In this document: positions 7,909-16,295 of the stretch, piece after piece
Layout of the letters: each line of letters starts with the position of its first letter
How positions within the stretch are numbered: the first letter of the stretch is position 1
From: Caulobacter sp. CCH9-E1
GTDB taxonomy: Bacteria; Pseudomonadota; Alphaproteobacteria; Caulobacterales; Caulobacteraceae
DNA length: 64,000 nucleotides
Reading direction: 5' to 3'
Assembly (NCBI RefSeq): GCF_001556515.1
Contig: NZ_LSJA01000098.1
Span: 44,983-108,982, forward strand
Notes under the pieces: model-generated
Seen by the model: the letters and a program-made list of their open reading frames with translations, nothing else
What the model was told of the DNA's origin: nothing
The model's database searches: none
Program-made: the position numbers and the translations under genes

Positions 7909-9059
7909 AGAGCCTTCTCGTAGATCCGATAGGTCTTGTAGTGCGTGCCGCCGACATTCTCGGCGATGTGGCACATGGCCGTGTTGTCCTCGAGCACCCA
8001 CGAGATCTCGAAGCGATTGTAGCCCAGCCCGATCGCCGTATCGCGGCCCGCCTTCATCATCCAGAACGGCAACATGCGGCCGCGTTGGGTGGTCGAGAAC
8101 TTGCGCTTCACGCCCATCAGCGGAATGCGGGCCGACTTCACGCGCTTGACCTTCAGCCGCCACAGCAGCTTGGCCCAGCCGAACGGCAGCAGCTTGCCGT
8201 TCAGGTCGGCGATCGCCTCGTTGACGTTGGGCAGGAAGACCAGGAACCCGGCCGGCTCGCCGTCGATCTCGGCGAACCAGGTCAGGCGCTTGTCGATCAC
8301 GGCCTTGAGCGCCTTGGCCAACTGGCGGGTCTCGGCCTCGGTCGTGGGGGTGAAGCCCCAGTTGTCCTTCCAGGCGTCGTTGAGGATGTCCGTAAGGGTC
8401 TCGACCTCCTCGTCGTACCGGGACATGTCGAGCTGGCGCAGCACCACGCCCGAGGGCAGGCCGCGCTTGACCCGGCGTCGGGCGATCTCGGGGATGTCGC
8501 CCGTCTCGTCGGCGATATAGGCGAAGACGTCCTTGGCCTTGACGTAGCCCTGCTCCTCGACGCGCTTGCCGGCATAGGCCGGGTCGTGGCCCATCAGGAT
8601 CATCGGCGGTGTGTCGAAGCCGTCGACCAGCAGGCCGACCTCTTCGTTGATCGACAGGTTGAAGGGGCCGACGATGTGCGTACGGCCGCGCGCCCGCAGC
8701 CAGTCCTCGGCCGTGCGAAACAGGATCTGGAAGACGGCCGCGTCGTCCTCGGCGGCGATCATGCCGAAGTGGCCGTCCAGGCGGCCCGGCGTCGGTTGCG
8801 GCGTCAGGCGGTCGATCTGGGCGCTGATCCGGCCGACGTCGCGACCGCCGCGCGTGGCCAGGAACAGCTGCGCCTCGGCATGGGCGAAGAACGGATTGGT
8901 CTTCGGCGTCAGGGCCTCGGTCCGCTCCAGGGTCAGCGGGGTGACCCAGTTCGGATCCTTGGCGTTCAGCCGCGCGGGCAGGGCGATGAAGCGCTTCAGC
9001 TCGTCTGGCGTCTTGACCGGGATGACCTGCAGGTCGGCGTTCGTGGAGTCGAAAGGCAT
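7905..9059 (-). CDS. bcerS: Bacterial ceramide synthase (GNAT-family N-acyltransferase)
   Basis: 384 aa. It is expected to N-acylate the long-chain amino base formed by Spt, giving (keto)ceramide. Assignment rests on the overall GNAT-like architecture, including VGPFNLSINEEVGLLVDGF and the C-terminal ISWVLEDNTAMCHIAENVGG acyl-CoA-fold region, and on its position exactly where C. crescentus carries the bCerS gene relative to lptG/lptF, cpgABC and spt. The ATG at 9059 overlaps the LptG stop (ATGA). It has no transmembrane segment. Such proteins are often annotated only as N-acetyltransferase; the ceramide role is known from Caulobacter work and transferred here by synteny and resemblance. Confidence 0.85.
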   Translation of the reverse strand: MPFDSTNADLQVIPVKTPDELKRFIALPARLNAKDPNWVTPLTLERTEALTPKTNPFFAHAEAQLFLATRGGRDVGRISAQIDRLTPQPTPGRLDGHFGMIAAEDDAAVFQILFRTAEDWLRARGRTHIVGPFNLSINEEVGLLVDGFDTPPMILMGHDPAYAGKRVEEQGYVKAKDVFAYIADETGDIPEIARRRVKRGLPSGVVLRQLDMSRYDEEVETLTDILNDAWKDNWGFTPTTEAETRQLAKALKAVIDKRLTWFAEIDGEPAGFLVFLPNVNEAIADLNGKLLPFGWAKLLWRLKVKRVKSARIPLMGVKRKFSTTQRGRMLPFWMMKAGRDTAIGLGYNRFEISWVLEDNTAMCHIAENVGGTHYKTYRIYEKAL

Positions 9060-10120
9060 CACCCCTCCAGGGCCAAGAAGGTGCGCGCCGCCAACGCGCC
9101 GAAGATGGCGGGGGCCGCCCACACGGCCAGGATCGGCGACAGGGCGCCGGACTCACCGAGGGCGGTGAGCATGCCGTTCGCGACAAGGAAGAGAAGCCCC
9201 GCGCCGAGCCCCGCCGTCAGCAGGACCGCGCCCTGGCCGCTGCGGAAGTTGGCCAGAGCCACGGGCGCGCTCAGCAGCAGCATGACCAGCGAGACGAAGG
9301 GGCTGGCGAACGCCGACTGGAAGTGGGTGGCGTAGAAGCTTTCCGGCCGGTCCGAGCCGCCGTTCTCAAGCGCGCGCCGCGCCGTGGCCGCGGTGGGGGC
9401 GCTGTCGTCGCCGAACAGGCCCTGGACGTCCTGCGGGCGCAGGGCCGTCGGCCAGCGGGTCGAGGCGGCGGTCGAGGCCTGGGCCAGGTCGCCGACGAAG
9501 CGGGTGGTCTTCGGATCTTCCAGAGTCCAGGCGCCGTGGGCGTACAGGGCCTTCGGCGCTTCGACCTTCTCGACCAGAATGCCCTTGGCGTTGCGGCGGA
9601 AGATGGTCAGGCCGGCGATCTGGCGGCCGTCCGCCGAGGCGTCGGTACCGATGACCAGGTCGGCCCCAGCGCGGAAGGTGCGGGGCGAGGGCGCCTTGCG
9701 CTCGGCGACCGGGGTTGTCTTCTTCCACCAGTCGGCCAGGGCCGGATCGGCGCGCGGCGCCAGGACTTGGCCGCACAGGGCGTCCAGCAGCATGACGACG
9801 ATGACGGCCGGCAGGGCCATGGCGACGATGCGATAACCGGAAATGCCGCTAGCGCGCATGGCCACCACGGCGCTTTCGCGGGCCAGCTGCGAAAAGGCGA
9901 AGAGGCCGCCTGCCAGCACGGCGATCGGGGCGACCTGCTCGAACAGGCGGGGCAGGCGCAGGGCGGCGTAATAGGCCACGCCCGCGATGCCCAGGCCGCG
10001 GTCGAGGATGTCGGTGGTGACGTCCAGCAGGTCCAGAATCTGCAGGATGGACATCAGGATCAGCGCCGCGCCGAGGATGCGGGTGGCGACGGTCCGCAGG
10101 ACGTAGAGCTGCAGCTTCAT
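9059..10120 (-). CDS. lptG: LptG-family permease (sphingolipid-locus copy)
   Basis: 353 aa. LptG family: an N-terminal half-domain of TM helices (about 10-125, with LQILDLLDVTTDILDRGLG and the cytoplasmic coupling segment), a periplasmic beta-jellyroll (about 130-260), then three C-terminal helices. It pairs with LptF, whose stop it overlaps (ATGA), to form the inner-membrane core of an Lpt-type lipid extractor. No lptB ATPase, lptA or lptD is present nearby. Being co-operonic with bCerS, it may move sphingolipids rather than or besides LPS; that is inference, and depends on whether a second LptFG pair exists elsewhere. Confidence 0.87.
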   Translation of the reverse strand: MKLQLYVLRTVATRILGAALILMSILQILDLLDVTTDILDRGLGIAGVAYYAALRLPRLFEQVAPIAVLAGGLFAFSQLARESAVVAMRASGISGYRIVAMALPAVIVVMLLDALCGQVLAPRADPALADWWKKTTPVAERKAPSPRTFRAGADLVIGTDASADGRQIAGLTIFRRNAKGILVEKVEAPKALYAHGAWTLEDPKTTRFVGDLAQASTAASTRWPTALRPQDVQGLFGDDSAPTAATARRALENGGSDRPESFYATHFQSAFASPFVSLVMLLLSAPVALANFRSGQGAVLLTAGLGAGLLFLVANGMLTALGESGALSPILAVWAAPAIFGALAARTFLALEG

Positions 10121-11334
10121 GCGGGTTGTCGTTTCGGCAGGGGCAGGGCGCGCACCAGGCGCGTGACCAGGTTGTTGACGCGGCGAACCAGACGCGAGAC
10201 CGGCGTGTCGCCTGGCCTCGTCCGGCTGCCCAGGAACAGCCAGAGAGCGAATCCCGAGAACAGGGCGAACGGGATCCAGATCGCCGGCCCCGCCGCCATC
10301 TTGTCCGCCTTGGCCAGGCTTTGCCCCAGCAGCAGGGCGTGCTGGAAGGCCAGCAGCAGTACGCCGGCCATGATCAGGCCCGGCGCGCGGTTGCCGCGTT
10401 TGGACGCCAAGCCCAGCGGGAAGGCCAGCAGTGGCAGGAAGGGCAAGAAGGCCGCGCGGGCGATACGGCCGTAGAGCTCGCTGAGCAACGTTCCCTTGGA
10501 CACCACCGGATTCGGCGACTTGGCCTGCTGGGCCAGCTCGCCCAAGGTGAGCTCGCGCTCGTCGCCGCCGCGATCGCGCAGCAGGACGGCCGCCGCCGCC
10601 AGCGGCGTCTGGGTCGTCAGGCTGCTGAAGGCCAGATTGCGATACTCGCCCTTGGCGTCGCGGCCGATGCGGCGACCGTCGCGCAGGTCCATGGTCACGG
10701 TCTTGCCGCCGGGATCCAGCTTCAGGTCCGCGGAGGCGGCCGTGATGATCTCTTCCTGGCCCTTGCTGTCTTGCCGGCGGATGAACACCCGGGTCAGGCG
10801 CTGACCCGCGATGTCGGCGCTGTCGGCCGTCAGCAGCGAGCCCTTGTCGTCGATGAAGGCGCCGCCCGCCAGACGTCCGTTCCAGCCGGCGTTGATCGCC
10901 GCGTGCATCACCGCGCGATAGGCGTATCGGCTGTAGGGCTGCATGTAGCCGAAGACGATCAGGCTGAAGACGCTAAGGAACAGGCCCACGGCCAGGAACG
11001 GCGCGGCGATCCGCTCTAGCGACTGGCCGCTGGCCAGCAGGGCGTCGACCTCGGAGCCGTCCGACAGCCTCACGATGACGATGAACAGCGCCACGAAGAA
11101 GGCCACCGGCAGGGCCAGGCCCAGATAGTGCGGCACCAGATTGGCGGCGAGCTGGGCGACATAGCCGAACCGCGCGCTGCTTTGCGACAGCGCGTCCAGA
11201 AGGCGCAGGATGCGCTCCAGCAGAAGGGCCACCACCGTGACGCCCAGGCAGCCGACCAGCGGCCAGAACAGCAGGCGCAGCAGGTAGCGATCGATCAGCC
11301 GCACGGGACCAGCGGACATCGTCTTGGCGCTCAC
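10117..11334 (-). CDS. lptF: LptF-family permease (sphingolipid-locus copy)
   Basis: 405 aa. LptF/YjgP family: starts with RLIDRYLLRLLFWPLVGCLGVT, then RLSDGSEVDALLASGQSLERI (coupling-helix region), a periplasmic jellyroll around residues 140-280, and a C-terminal block with LPFLPLLAFPLGLASKRGNR. It overlaps the HIT gene upstream and LptG downstream by 4 bp each, so stoichiometric synthesis is expected. With the LptC-like gene at 22966-23607 it would supply three of the seven Lpt parts. Whether it serves LPS or ceramide lipids cannot be decided from this sequence alone. Confidence 0.87.
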   Translation of the reverse strand: MSAKTMSAGPVRLIDRYLLRLLFWPLVGCLGVTVVALLLERILRLLDALSQSSARFGYVAQLAANLVPHYLGLALPVAFFVALFIVIVRLSDGSEVDALLASGQSLERIAAPFLAVGLFLSVFSLIVFGYMQPYSRYAYRAVMHAAINAGWNGRLAGGAFIDDKGSLLTADSADIAGQRLTRVFIRRQDSKGQEEIITAASADLKLDPGGKTVTMDLRDGRRIGRDAKGEYRNLAFSSLTTQTPLAAAAVLLRDRGGDERELTLGELAQQAKSPNPVVSKGTLLSELYGRIARAAFLPFLPLLAFPLGLASKRGNRAPGLIMAGVLLLAFQHALLLGQSLAKADKMAAGPAIWIPFALFSGFALWLFLGSRTRPGDTPVSRLVRRVNNLVTRLVRALPLPKRQPA

Positions 11335-11768
11335 GCTTGGACCCAGGCCTTGGCGAAACGGGCGGCGAGGCGCTCGACCGCGTCGAGCGACAGCTCCACG
11401 GCCGAGCCCAGGGCCGGCGCGGCGGGCCAGCCGGCGTCCGGGAAGCTCAGCCCGTCATGCTCGCGCGCGCCCGCATAGCGCGGCAGCACATGGAAATGGA
11501 CGTCTTTGTCGACCATCATCAGCATCAGGTAATTGATCTTTTCATAGTCGACCTGAGCCTTCAGCAGGCGCTCAATGCCGGCCACGGCGACCTGCAAGTC
11601 CGCGAAGGCGGCGGGACTCACCTCGGAGAACGCCTGGACAGCTTCCTTGCACACCAGCACCAAAGACCCAAATGTCGGCTGCTTGGGGCGGAGCAGAATC
11701 AGCCAGTGATCGGTCTCCGCGATCTTGGAACCGGGATAGCCGAACGCCAGAGCGGTGGGATTGGTCAT
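11331..11768 (-). CDS. HIT-family nucleotide hydrolase/transferase
   Basis: 145 aa. The HIT signature appears as KDVHFHVLPRYAG: the catalytic middle histidine and the third histidine of H-x-H-x-H are present, but the first is replaced by Asp. LILLRPKQPTFGSLVL is the usual N-terminal beta-strand block. HIT enzymes hydrolyse or transfer nucleoside monophosphates from dinucleotides and NMP-conjugates. It opens the HIT-lptF-lptG-bcerS operon. A housekeeping AP4A/AMP-lysine-type hydrolase is the conservative reading; turnover of a CMP-linked intermediate would be speculation. Confidence 0.8.
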   Translation of the reverse strand: MTNPTALAFGYPGSKIAETDHWLILLRPKQPTFGSLVLVCKEAVQAFSEVSPAAFADLQVAVAGIERLLKAQVDYEKINYLMLMMVDKDVHFHVLPRYAGAREHDGLSFPDAGWPAAPALGSAVELSLDAVERLAARFAKAWVQA

Positions 11769-11831
11769 GAGAAAGCCGGGAACTTCAGGCTGGTGTCGCC
11801 TGGGCGTAACAATAGGGATGCGGCGTTTTAG

Positions 11832-12323
11832 ATGAAAGCACCATCCGTTCTCATCGGCGCGATCTTCGCGACTTTGGCGGCGGGTTCGGCGAGCGCCGAG
11901 GGGCTTGCCGCGCCTCTGACCGACAAGGACTGCGTCGGCCGCAAGGGCGACGTGCGGTTGATCGTGCAGGTCGGCGCGCTGCGCTCGAACGCCGGCGAGG
12001 TGTCGATCACGGTCTATCCATCTGATCCGGATCGCTTTCTGGTTCCGCGCGGCAAGCTGCTGCGCCAAAGGGTCAAGGCGTCCGCGCCGATGACCCAGGC
12101 CTGTTTCAACCTGCCCGTCGCCGACGCCTATGCGGTCGAGGCCTATCACGACGTCGACGCCGATCGGCAACTGGATCGCAATACGCAAGGCCTGCCGACG
12201 GAGGGCTACGGCTTCTCGAACGACGCGCCGACCCGGTACGCCAAGCCGTCCTATGACGCCGTCCGTTTCATGGTGAAGCCGGGCGACAACACCATCCGGA
12301 TCAAGATCCGCTATCCGCGCTGA
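11832..12323 (+). CDS. DUF2141 secreted protein
   Basis: 163 aa with a clear Sec signal peptide (cleavage after GSASA, about residue 22). The rest matches the DUF2141 pattern: VQVGALRSNAGEVSITVY, QACFNLPVADAYAVEAYHDVDADRQLDRN and GLPTEGYGFSNDAP. These are small periplasmic beta-rich proteins of unknown function that often accompany outer-membrane or lipid genes. It is divergent from the HIT operon and converges with the metallophosphoesterase, overlapping its end by 13 bp. Confidence 0.82.
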   Translation: MKAPSVLIGAIFATLAAGSASAEGLAAPLTDKDCVGRKGDVRLIVQVGALRSNAGEVSITVYPSDPDRFLVPRGKLLRQRVKASAPMTQACFNLPVADAYAVEAYHDVDADRQLDRNTQGLPTEGYGFSNDAPTRYAKPSYDAVRFMVKPGDNTIRIKIRYPR

Positions 12324-13222
12324 GCCGCGGCGCTCGAAAGGCTGAAGCGGCCCAGTTCGGTCAGGCCCTCGCGGCCGGCCTCGATCCCGCGCGCGACGAT
12401 CCGTACGTCGAAACCGCCGCTGGTCCGCGGCTCGATCTCGATGGCGTTCCAGCGGGCCGGGCCGTGTCGGTTGGGCCGCGCCGAGGCGGAGGGGACGCCC
12501 AGCACCGGAATCGTCGCGCCGTCTGGCCCGCGCAGAGCGCCCAGAAGCGCCTCGTGAGCATGGCCATGGAGAACGAGGTCGGCGCCGCGTCGCGCGAGCA
12601 CGTCGCGTAGGGCGTGACGGTCATCCAGCGACTTGCGCTTGGACACCGCGCCCTCATGCGGCGGGTGGTGCAGGACGACGAGCCGGAAAAGGCCCGCATA
12701 GGCAGGGTCGGCGAGGGCGGCGTCCAGCGCTTGGAGTTGCTCCTCGCCGAGGCGGCCGGTAGCGAGGTGCGGGGCGGTCGGCACGGCCGAGCAAAGATTG
12801 AAGATCGCCACGGGGCCGCGCACGCGGACCTGCGGAAAGCGGCTTTCGCCGGTGTCGCCCAGCCATGGCGCCCAGATCGCGAACCGCTCGTGCCCGCCGG
12901 CGCCGGCCAGGGCGTCGTGATTGCCGGGGCTGACGGTGAAGTCCGCCGGGTCGCCCAAGGATTCCAGCCATTTGCGTGCGGCCGAAATCTCCGTGGGCGA
13001 AGCGAAGTTGGTGAGATCGCCGCTAATCACCACATGATCGGGCGTGGAGGCTTTCAGATCGGCCACCAGGGCTTCAAGCACCTCGGGGCGGTGAACCTTG
13101 CGCTTCTTGCGCCAGGCGATCCGGCTGAGGAGCCGCTTGGTGAAGACGTCCTTCCACCCGAACGCGCCGGGCGGCGGCGGCAGGTGGGGGTCGGACAGGT
13201 GGGCGATGCGGTAAATGGACAA
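12311..13222 (-). CDS. Calcineurin-like metallophosphoesterase
   Basis: 303 aa. All family metal motifs are visible: HLSDPHL (D-x-H), VISGDLTN (GD), SPGNHD (GNHD), VVLHHPP and LHGHAHEALLGA (GH-x-H). The start is TTG at 13222 (MSIYRIAHLSDPHL), leaving a 77-bp divergent promoter to cpgA. There is no signal peptide, so it acts in the cytoplasm. The family includes cNMP phosphodiesterases and the LpxH-type lipid pyrophosphatase; a role in cleaving a nucleotide-lipid intermediate of the neighbouring pathway is possible but unproven. Confidence 0.85.
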   Translation of the reverse strand: MSIYRIAHLSDPHLPPPPGAFGWKDVFTKRLLSRIAWRKKRKVHRPEVLEALVADLKASTPDHVVISGDLTNFASPTEISAARKWLESLGDPADFTVSPGNHDALAGAGGHERFAIWAPWLGDTGESRFPQVRVRGPVAIFNLCSAVPTAPHLATGRLGEEQLQALDAALADPAYAGLFRLVVLHHPPHEGAVSKRKSLDDRHALRDVLARRGADLVLHGHAHEALLGALRGPDGATIPVLGVPSASARPNRHGPARWNAIEIEPRTSGGFDVRIVARGIEAGREGLTELGRFSLSSAAAQRG

Positions 13223-13246
13223 GATCTTTCGGGTCGTTCTGGTCGA

Positions 13247-13262
13247 AGCAGCCGAAGCTGCT
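13247..13262. promoter_or_regulatory. Inverted repeat in divergent promoter of cpgABC
   Basis: AGCAGC-CGAA-GCTGCT is a perfect 6-bp inverted repeat in the short space between the metallophosphoesterase and cpgA. It could be an operator or a hairpin in the cpgA leader. Only symmetry and position support it. Confidence 0.25.
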
Positions 13263-13299
13263 TATCAATCGGCGCGAGATTCAAGGGGTATATCGGTTC

Positions 13300-14439
13300 T
13301 TGAGCGTTGAAATTCAAAACACGGCCACGGCGGGTCCGCGGGCCGTGACCGTCGGCGAAGCTGGCGGCCGCATCTGGGGCATGACCTCGCGCGAGCGCTT
13401 GTCGCGCGTTTATCGGCGTCTCGGCCTAATCGAGACGCCGGCCGTCGATCTGTCGCATGCGGCGGTCGTGGTCGACGCCGGCTGGGTGTTCGACGAGTCG
13501 CTGATCAAGGCCCTGGCTGGGCGCGAAGGCGCGGTGCTGGTCGACGACACGGGCAGGGCTGTCGCGGCCCATGCGCCGGCCGAGCTGGCCTACGCCGTTT
13601 CCGAGGCGCTGGCCGCCGGGCAGGACCCGTCGGGCGTCGACGCGCGCCTGACGCGATTGACGGCGTTGGAGTTGGGCTCGGCCTACAACAGCGCCCTGCG
13701 CAAGCGCGAGCCGCCGGTGCTGGAACGCCTGACGCCCGAGACCGTGCGCGCCGTCGAAAAGCGCCTGTTCCAAGGCTCCTACAAGGGCGTCACGGATCTC
13801 GTCACCAAGTACGTCTGGCCCGCGCCGGCGCGCGTCGTGACCCGCTGGTGCGCCCTGGCCAAGATGACGCCGAACCAGGTGACCTTCATCGGCTTCCTGC
13901 TGACCCTGGCCGCCACCTGGCTGTTTTGGCATGGTCAGTTCGGCTGGGGCCTGGTCTGCGCCTGGATCATGACCTTCCTCGATACGGTCGACGGCAAGCT
14001 GGCGCGGGTGACCCTGACCTCGTCGAAGTGGGGCAACGTCTTCGACCACGGCATCGACCTGCTGCATCCGCCTTTCTGGTGGTGGGCCTGGTTCGTCGGC
14101 GTCTACGCGGTCGGCCAGACCATTCCTTACCCGGCGCTCAGCTTGGCGATCGTGATCGGCGGCTATGTCGCCCAGCGCGTGGAGGAGGGGATCTTCCTGG
14201 CGCTGTTCAAGCTGGAGATGCACGCCTGGCGGCCGTTCGACAGCTTCTTCCGCCTGATCACCGCGCGCCGGAACCCGAACCTGATCCTGATGACGGGCTG
14301 CGCGTTGATCGGTCGCCCGGATGTTGGTTTCACCCTGGTGGCGATCTGGACCGCCGTGTGCTTCCTCGTGCACGCCGTTCAGATCCTGCAAGGTCTGGCC
14401 GCCCCCAAGGGCTCGATCCAATCGTGGTTGGCGAAATGA
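13300..14439 (+). CDS. cpgA: CDP-alcohol phosphotransferase, ceramide phosphoglycerate synthesis (CpgA-like)
   Basis: 379 aa. Residues 228-253 carry a perfect CDP-alcohol phosphatidyltransferase motif (LDTVDGKLAR, then G245, D249 and D253: D-x2-DG-x2-AR-x8-G-x3-D-x3-D), set in six TM helices. About 170 residues precede it, including AAVVVDAGWVFDESL and a VDDTGRAV strand resembling a degenerate nucleotidyltransferase-like domain. The TTG at 13300 is the frame start; an ATG at 13381 is a real alternative since neither has a strong ribosome-binding site. It is followed by cpgB with ATGA overlap. In C. crescentus cpgA-C are needed for ceramide phosphoglycerate; which partner carries the CDP group is discussed in the findings. 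Confidence 0.82.
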   Translation: MSVEIQNTATAGPRAVTVGEAGGRIWGMTSRERLSRVYRRLGLIETPAVDLSHAAVVVDAGWVFDESLIKALAGREGAVLVDDTGRAVAAHAPAELAYAVSEALAAGQDPSGVDARLTRLTALELGSAYNSALRKREPPVLERLTPETVRAVEKRLFQGSYKGVTDLVTKYVWPAPARVVTRWCALAKMTPNQVTFIGFLLTLAATWLFWHGQFGWGLVCAWIMTFLDTVDGKLARVTLTSSKWGNVFDHGIDLLHPPFWWWAWFVGVYAVGQTIPYPALSLAIVIGGYVAQRVEEGIFLALFKLEMHAWRPFDSFFRLITARRNPNLILMTGCALIGRPDVGFTLVAIWTAVCFLVHAVQILQGLAAPKGSIQSWLAK

Positions 14440-15353
14440 CACGCGTCGCGGTCATCCGTAATCCAGAGAGCCACGGCAATCGGATGAACCCGCCCGGGCC
14501 GACGCCCGAAGGCGTGCGGCTGGCCGAGCCCTTCGGGCGCGACGCTCTGCGATCGGTGCTCGAGGACTTCGCGCGCGAGGGTCTGGACCTTCTGGTCATC
14601 GATGGCGGCGACGGCACGGTGCGCGACGTCATCAGCCTGCTGCCGCACACCTTCGGCGAGGACCTGCCGCTGCTGGCGGTGCTGCCGTCGGGCAAGACCA
14701 ATGTGCTGGCGATCGATCTGGGCACCCAGCGCGACTGGCGTCTGGAGGAGGCGCTGAACGCCGCGCGCAAGGCCGAGCCGCGGATCAAGTCGCGACCGCC
14801 GCTGCGCATCAGCTGGGTGGACAGCCACCGGCCTTGCCTGCAGGGCTTCTTCTTCGGCGTGGGCGCGCTCGTCAAAGCCACCAACCTGTCTCAGAAGGTC
14901 CACAAGGTCGGCTTCTTCCATAATCTGGCGGTCGGCGTGACGATCGCCACGGCCACGCTGGGCGCCCTGTTCGGAGGCGCGCGGGACGAATGGCGCGAGG
15001 GCGTGCCGGCGAAGCTGACCTTGGACGGCGAGACCCAGCCGGGCGAGGAGCGCTTTGCGATCGTCGCCACGGCGCTGAAGCGCCTGCCGTTCGGGCTGAA
15101 GCCCTTCGGCGAACCGCGCGAGGGCCTCAAGATCCTCGATGTCGACGCGCCGCCCCGAAAGCTGCTGAAGGCTCTGCCCCTGGTGCTGAGCGGCAAGGCC
15201 GAGCCGAAGCTCGAGAGCATGGGCTATCGACGCCGCGATCCTCAGATGGTGGGCCTGGCTGGCTGCGCGCCGTTCGTGCTGGATGGCGAGGTGTTCGAAG
15301 GCGGCGAGTTGGTGATCGCCCTGGGGCCCGCCCTGAGGTTCCTGGTCGGATGA
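14436..15353 (+). CDS. cpgB: Ceramide kinase, diacylglycerol-kinase catalytic fold (CpgB-like)
   Basis: 305 aa. The DAGK-cat/LCB-kinase nucleotide loop is at residues 56-61 (IDGGDGT), followed by the LPSGKTNVLA motif (GTxN-like). FFFGVGALVKATN and the beta-sandwich C-domain complete the fold. It overlaps cpgA and cpgC by ATGA at both ends. The C. crescentus orthologue has been characterised as a bacterial ceramide kinase making ceramide 1-phosphate; without the locus one would annotate it only as a lipid kinase. Confidence 0.83.
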   Translation: MTRVAVIRNPESHGNRMNPPGPTPEGVRLAEPFGRDALRSVLEDFAREGLDLLVIDGGDGTVRDVISLLPHTFGEDLPLLAVLPSGKTNVLAIDLGTQRDWRLEEALNAARKAEPRIKSRPPLRISWVDSHRPCLQGFFFGVGALVKATNLSQKVHKVGFFHNLAVGVTIATATLGALFGGARDEWREGVPAKLTLDGETQPGEERFAIVATALKRLPFGLKPFGEPREGLKILDVDAPPRKLLKALPLVLSGKAEPKLESMGYRRRDPQMVGLAGCAPFVLDGEVFEGGELVIALGPALRFLVG

Positions 15354-16231
15354 GCCGCCTTCGCGACCTTGTCGCGGCCGAGCTCGCCACGCCGCTTCCG
15401 GCGCAGATCACCGCCTTCGCCGAGCATCTGGCGCGGGTCTTTCCGGACGCGCGGGCGGTCTTGTTCTACGGTTCGATCCTGCGCTCCGGCGACCTGTCCG
15501 GCGTGCTCGACTACTACGTCCTGACCGAGCGGCCGCCGGCTGGCTGGCGGGGCGTCTTCACGCGCATTCTCTGGCCGGACGTCAGCTATCACGAGCTCAA
15601 GCTGGGCGGCGAGGCGCTGCGGGCCAAGGTGGCGTCGATGACGCTGGCCCAGTTCCAGCGGGCGGTGAGCGGGGCGGGCCCCGACACAACGATCTGGGCG
15701 CGCTTCGTCCAGCCCTGCGCCCTGGTCTGGGCCGCCGACGGCAGTCGTGAGGCGGTCATGGACGCGGTGAGCGAGGCCTGTCGAACCGCGGCCCGCTTCG
15801 CCCAGGCGCTGGGCCCCGAAGGCGCCGCGCCGCGCGCCTTGTGGACCGCCTTGTTCCAGGAGACCTACAAGGCCGAACTTCGGGTCGAGAAGGCGGGGCG
15901 CGAGGCCTCGATCCTAGCCTACGATCCCGAGCGCTACGACCATGTCATGACGGCCGTCCAGGACGATCAGGGCGGGCCGTTGGAGCCAGCCGAGCGAGCG
16001 CGCCTGCGCAGGGCTTGGGGGCCCCGCAAGCTGTTGGGCAAGCCTTTGAACGTCGCCCGCCTGATGAAGGCGGCCTTCACCTTCCAGGGCGCGGCGCGCT
16101 ACGCCGCCTGGAAGATCCAGCGGCACACGGGGGTCGAGATCGAGATCACCCCCTGGCGCGAGCGGCATCCGATCCTGGCGGCGCCGGGCGTGCTGCTGAA
16201 GGTCTGGAAGGGCCGGCGGAGAGCCGCCTAG
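15350..16231 (+). CDS. cpgC: Tam41-like nucleotidyltransferase, ceramide phosphoglycerate synthesis (CpgC-like)
   Basis: 293 aa, soluble. Residues 38-57 read VLFYGSILRSGDLSGVLDYY: a pol-beta-type GS followed by an Asp. Later come KLGGEALRAKVASM, WARFVQPCALVW, and a predicted all-alpha C-half. This order (YGS...LD, then a 'K-x...Y/W-x-R-x-x-P' segment) resembles Tam41/Mmp37, the mitochondrial CDP-diacylglycerol synthase. I infer a CTP:phospholipid cytidylyltransferase, perhaps converting ceramide 1-phosphate to CDP-ceramide. It is the last gene of cpgABC, closed by a strong terminator. The Tam41 resemblance is motif-level only. Confidence 0.72.
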   Translation: MSRLRDLVAAELATPLPAQITAFAEHLARVFPDARAVLFYGSILRSGDLSGVLDYYVLTERPPAGWRGVFTRILWPDVSYHELKLGGEALRAKVASMTLAQFQRAVSGAGPDTTIWARFVQPCALVWAADGSREAVMDAVSEACRTAARFAQALGPEGAAPRALWTALFQETYKAELRVEKAGREASILAYDPERYDHVMTAVQDDQGGPLEPAERARLRRAWGPRKLLGKPLNVARLMKAAFTFQGAARYAAWKIQRHTGVEIEITPWRERHPILAAPGVLLKVWKGRRRAA

Positions 16232-16245
16232 AGCGCAAAAACAAA

Positions 16246-16271
16246 AACGCCCGGGCCTGGACCCGGGCGTT
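16246..16271. terminator. Bidirectional intrinsic terminator between cpgC and spt
   Basis: AACGCCCGGG (16246-16255) and CCCGGGCGTT (16262-16271) form a perfect 10-bp stem with a CCTGGA loop. A-rich sequence precedes it and T-rich sequence follows, so it can serve both convergent operons. Confidence 0.85.
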
Positions 16272-16295
16272 CTTGCTTCAACGATGTGAGCGGTC

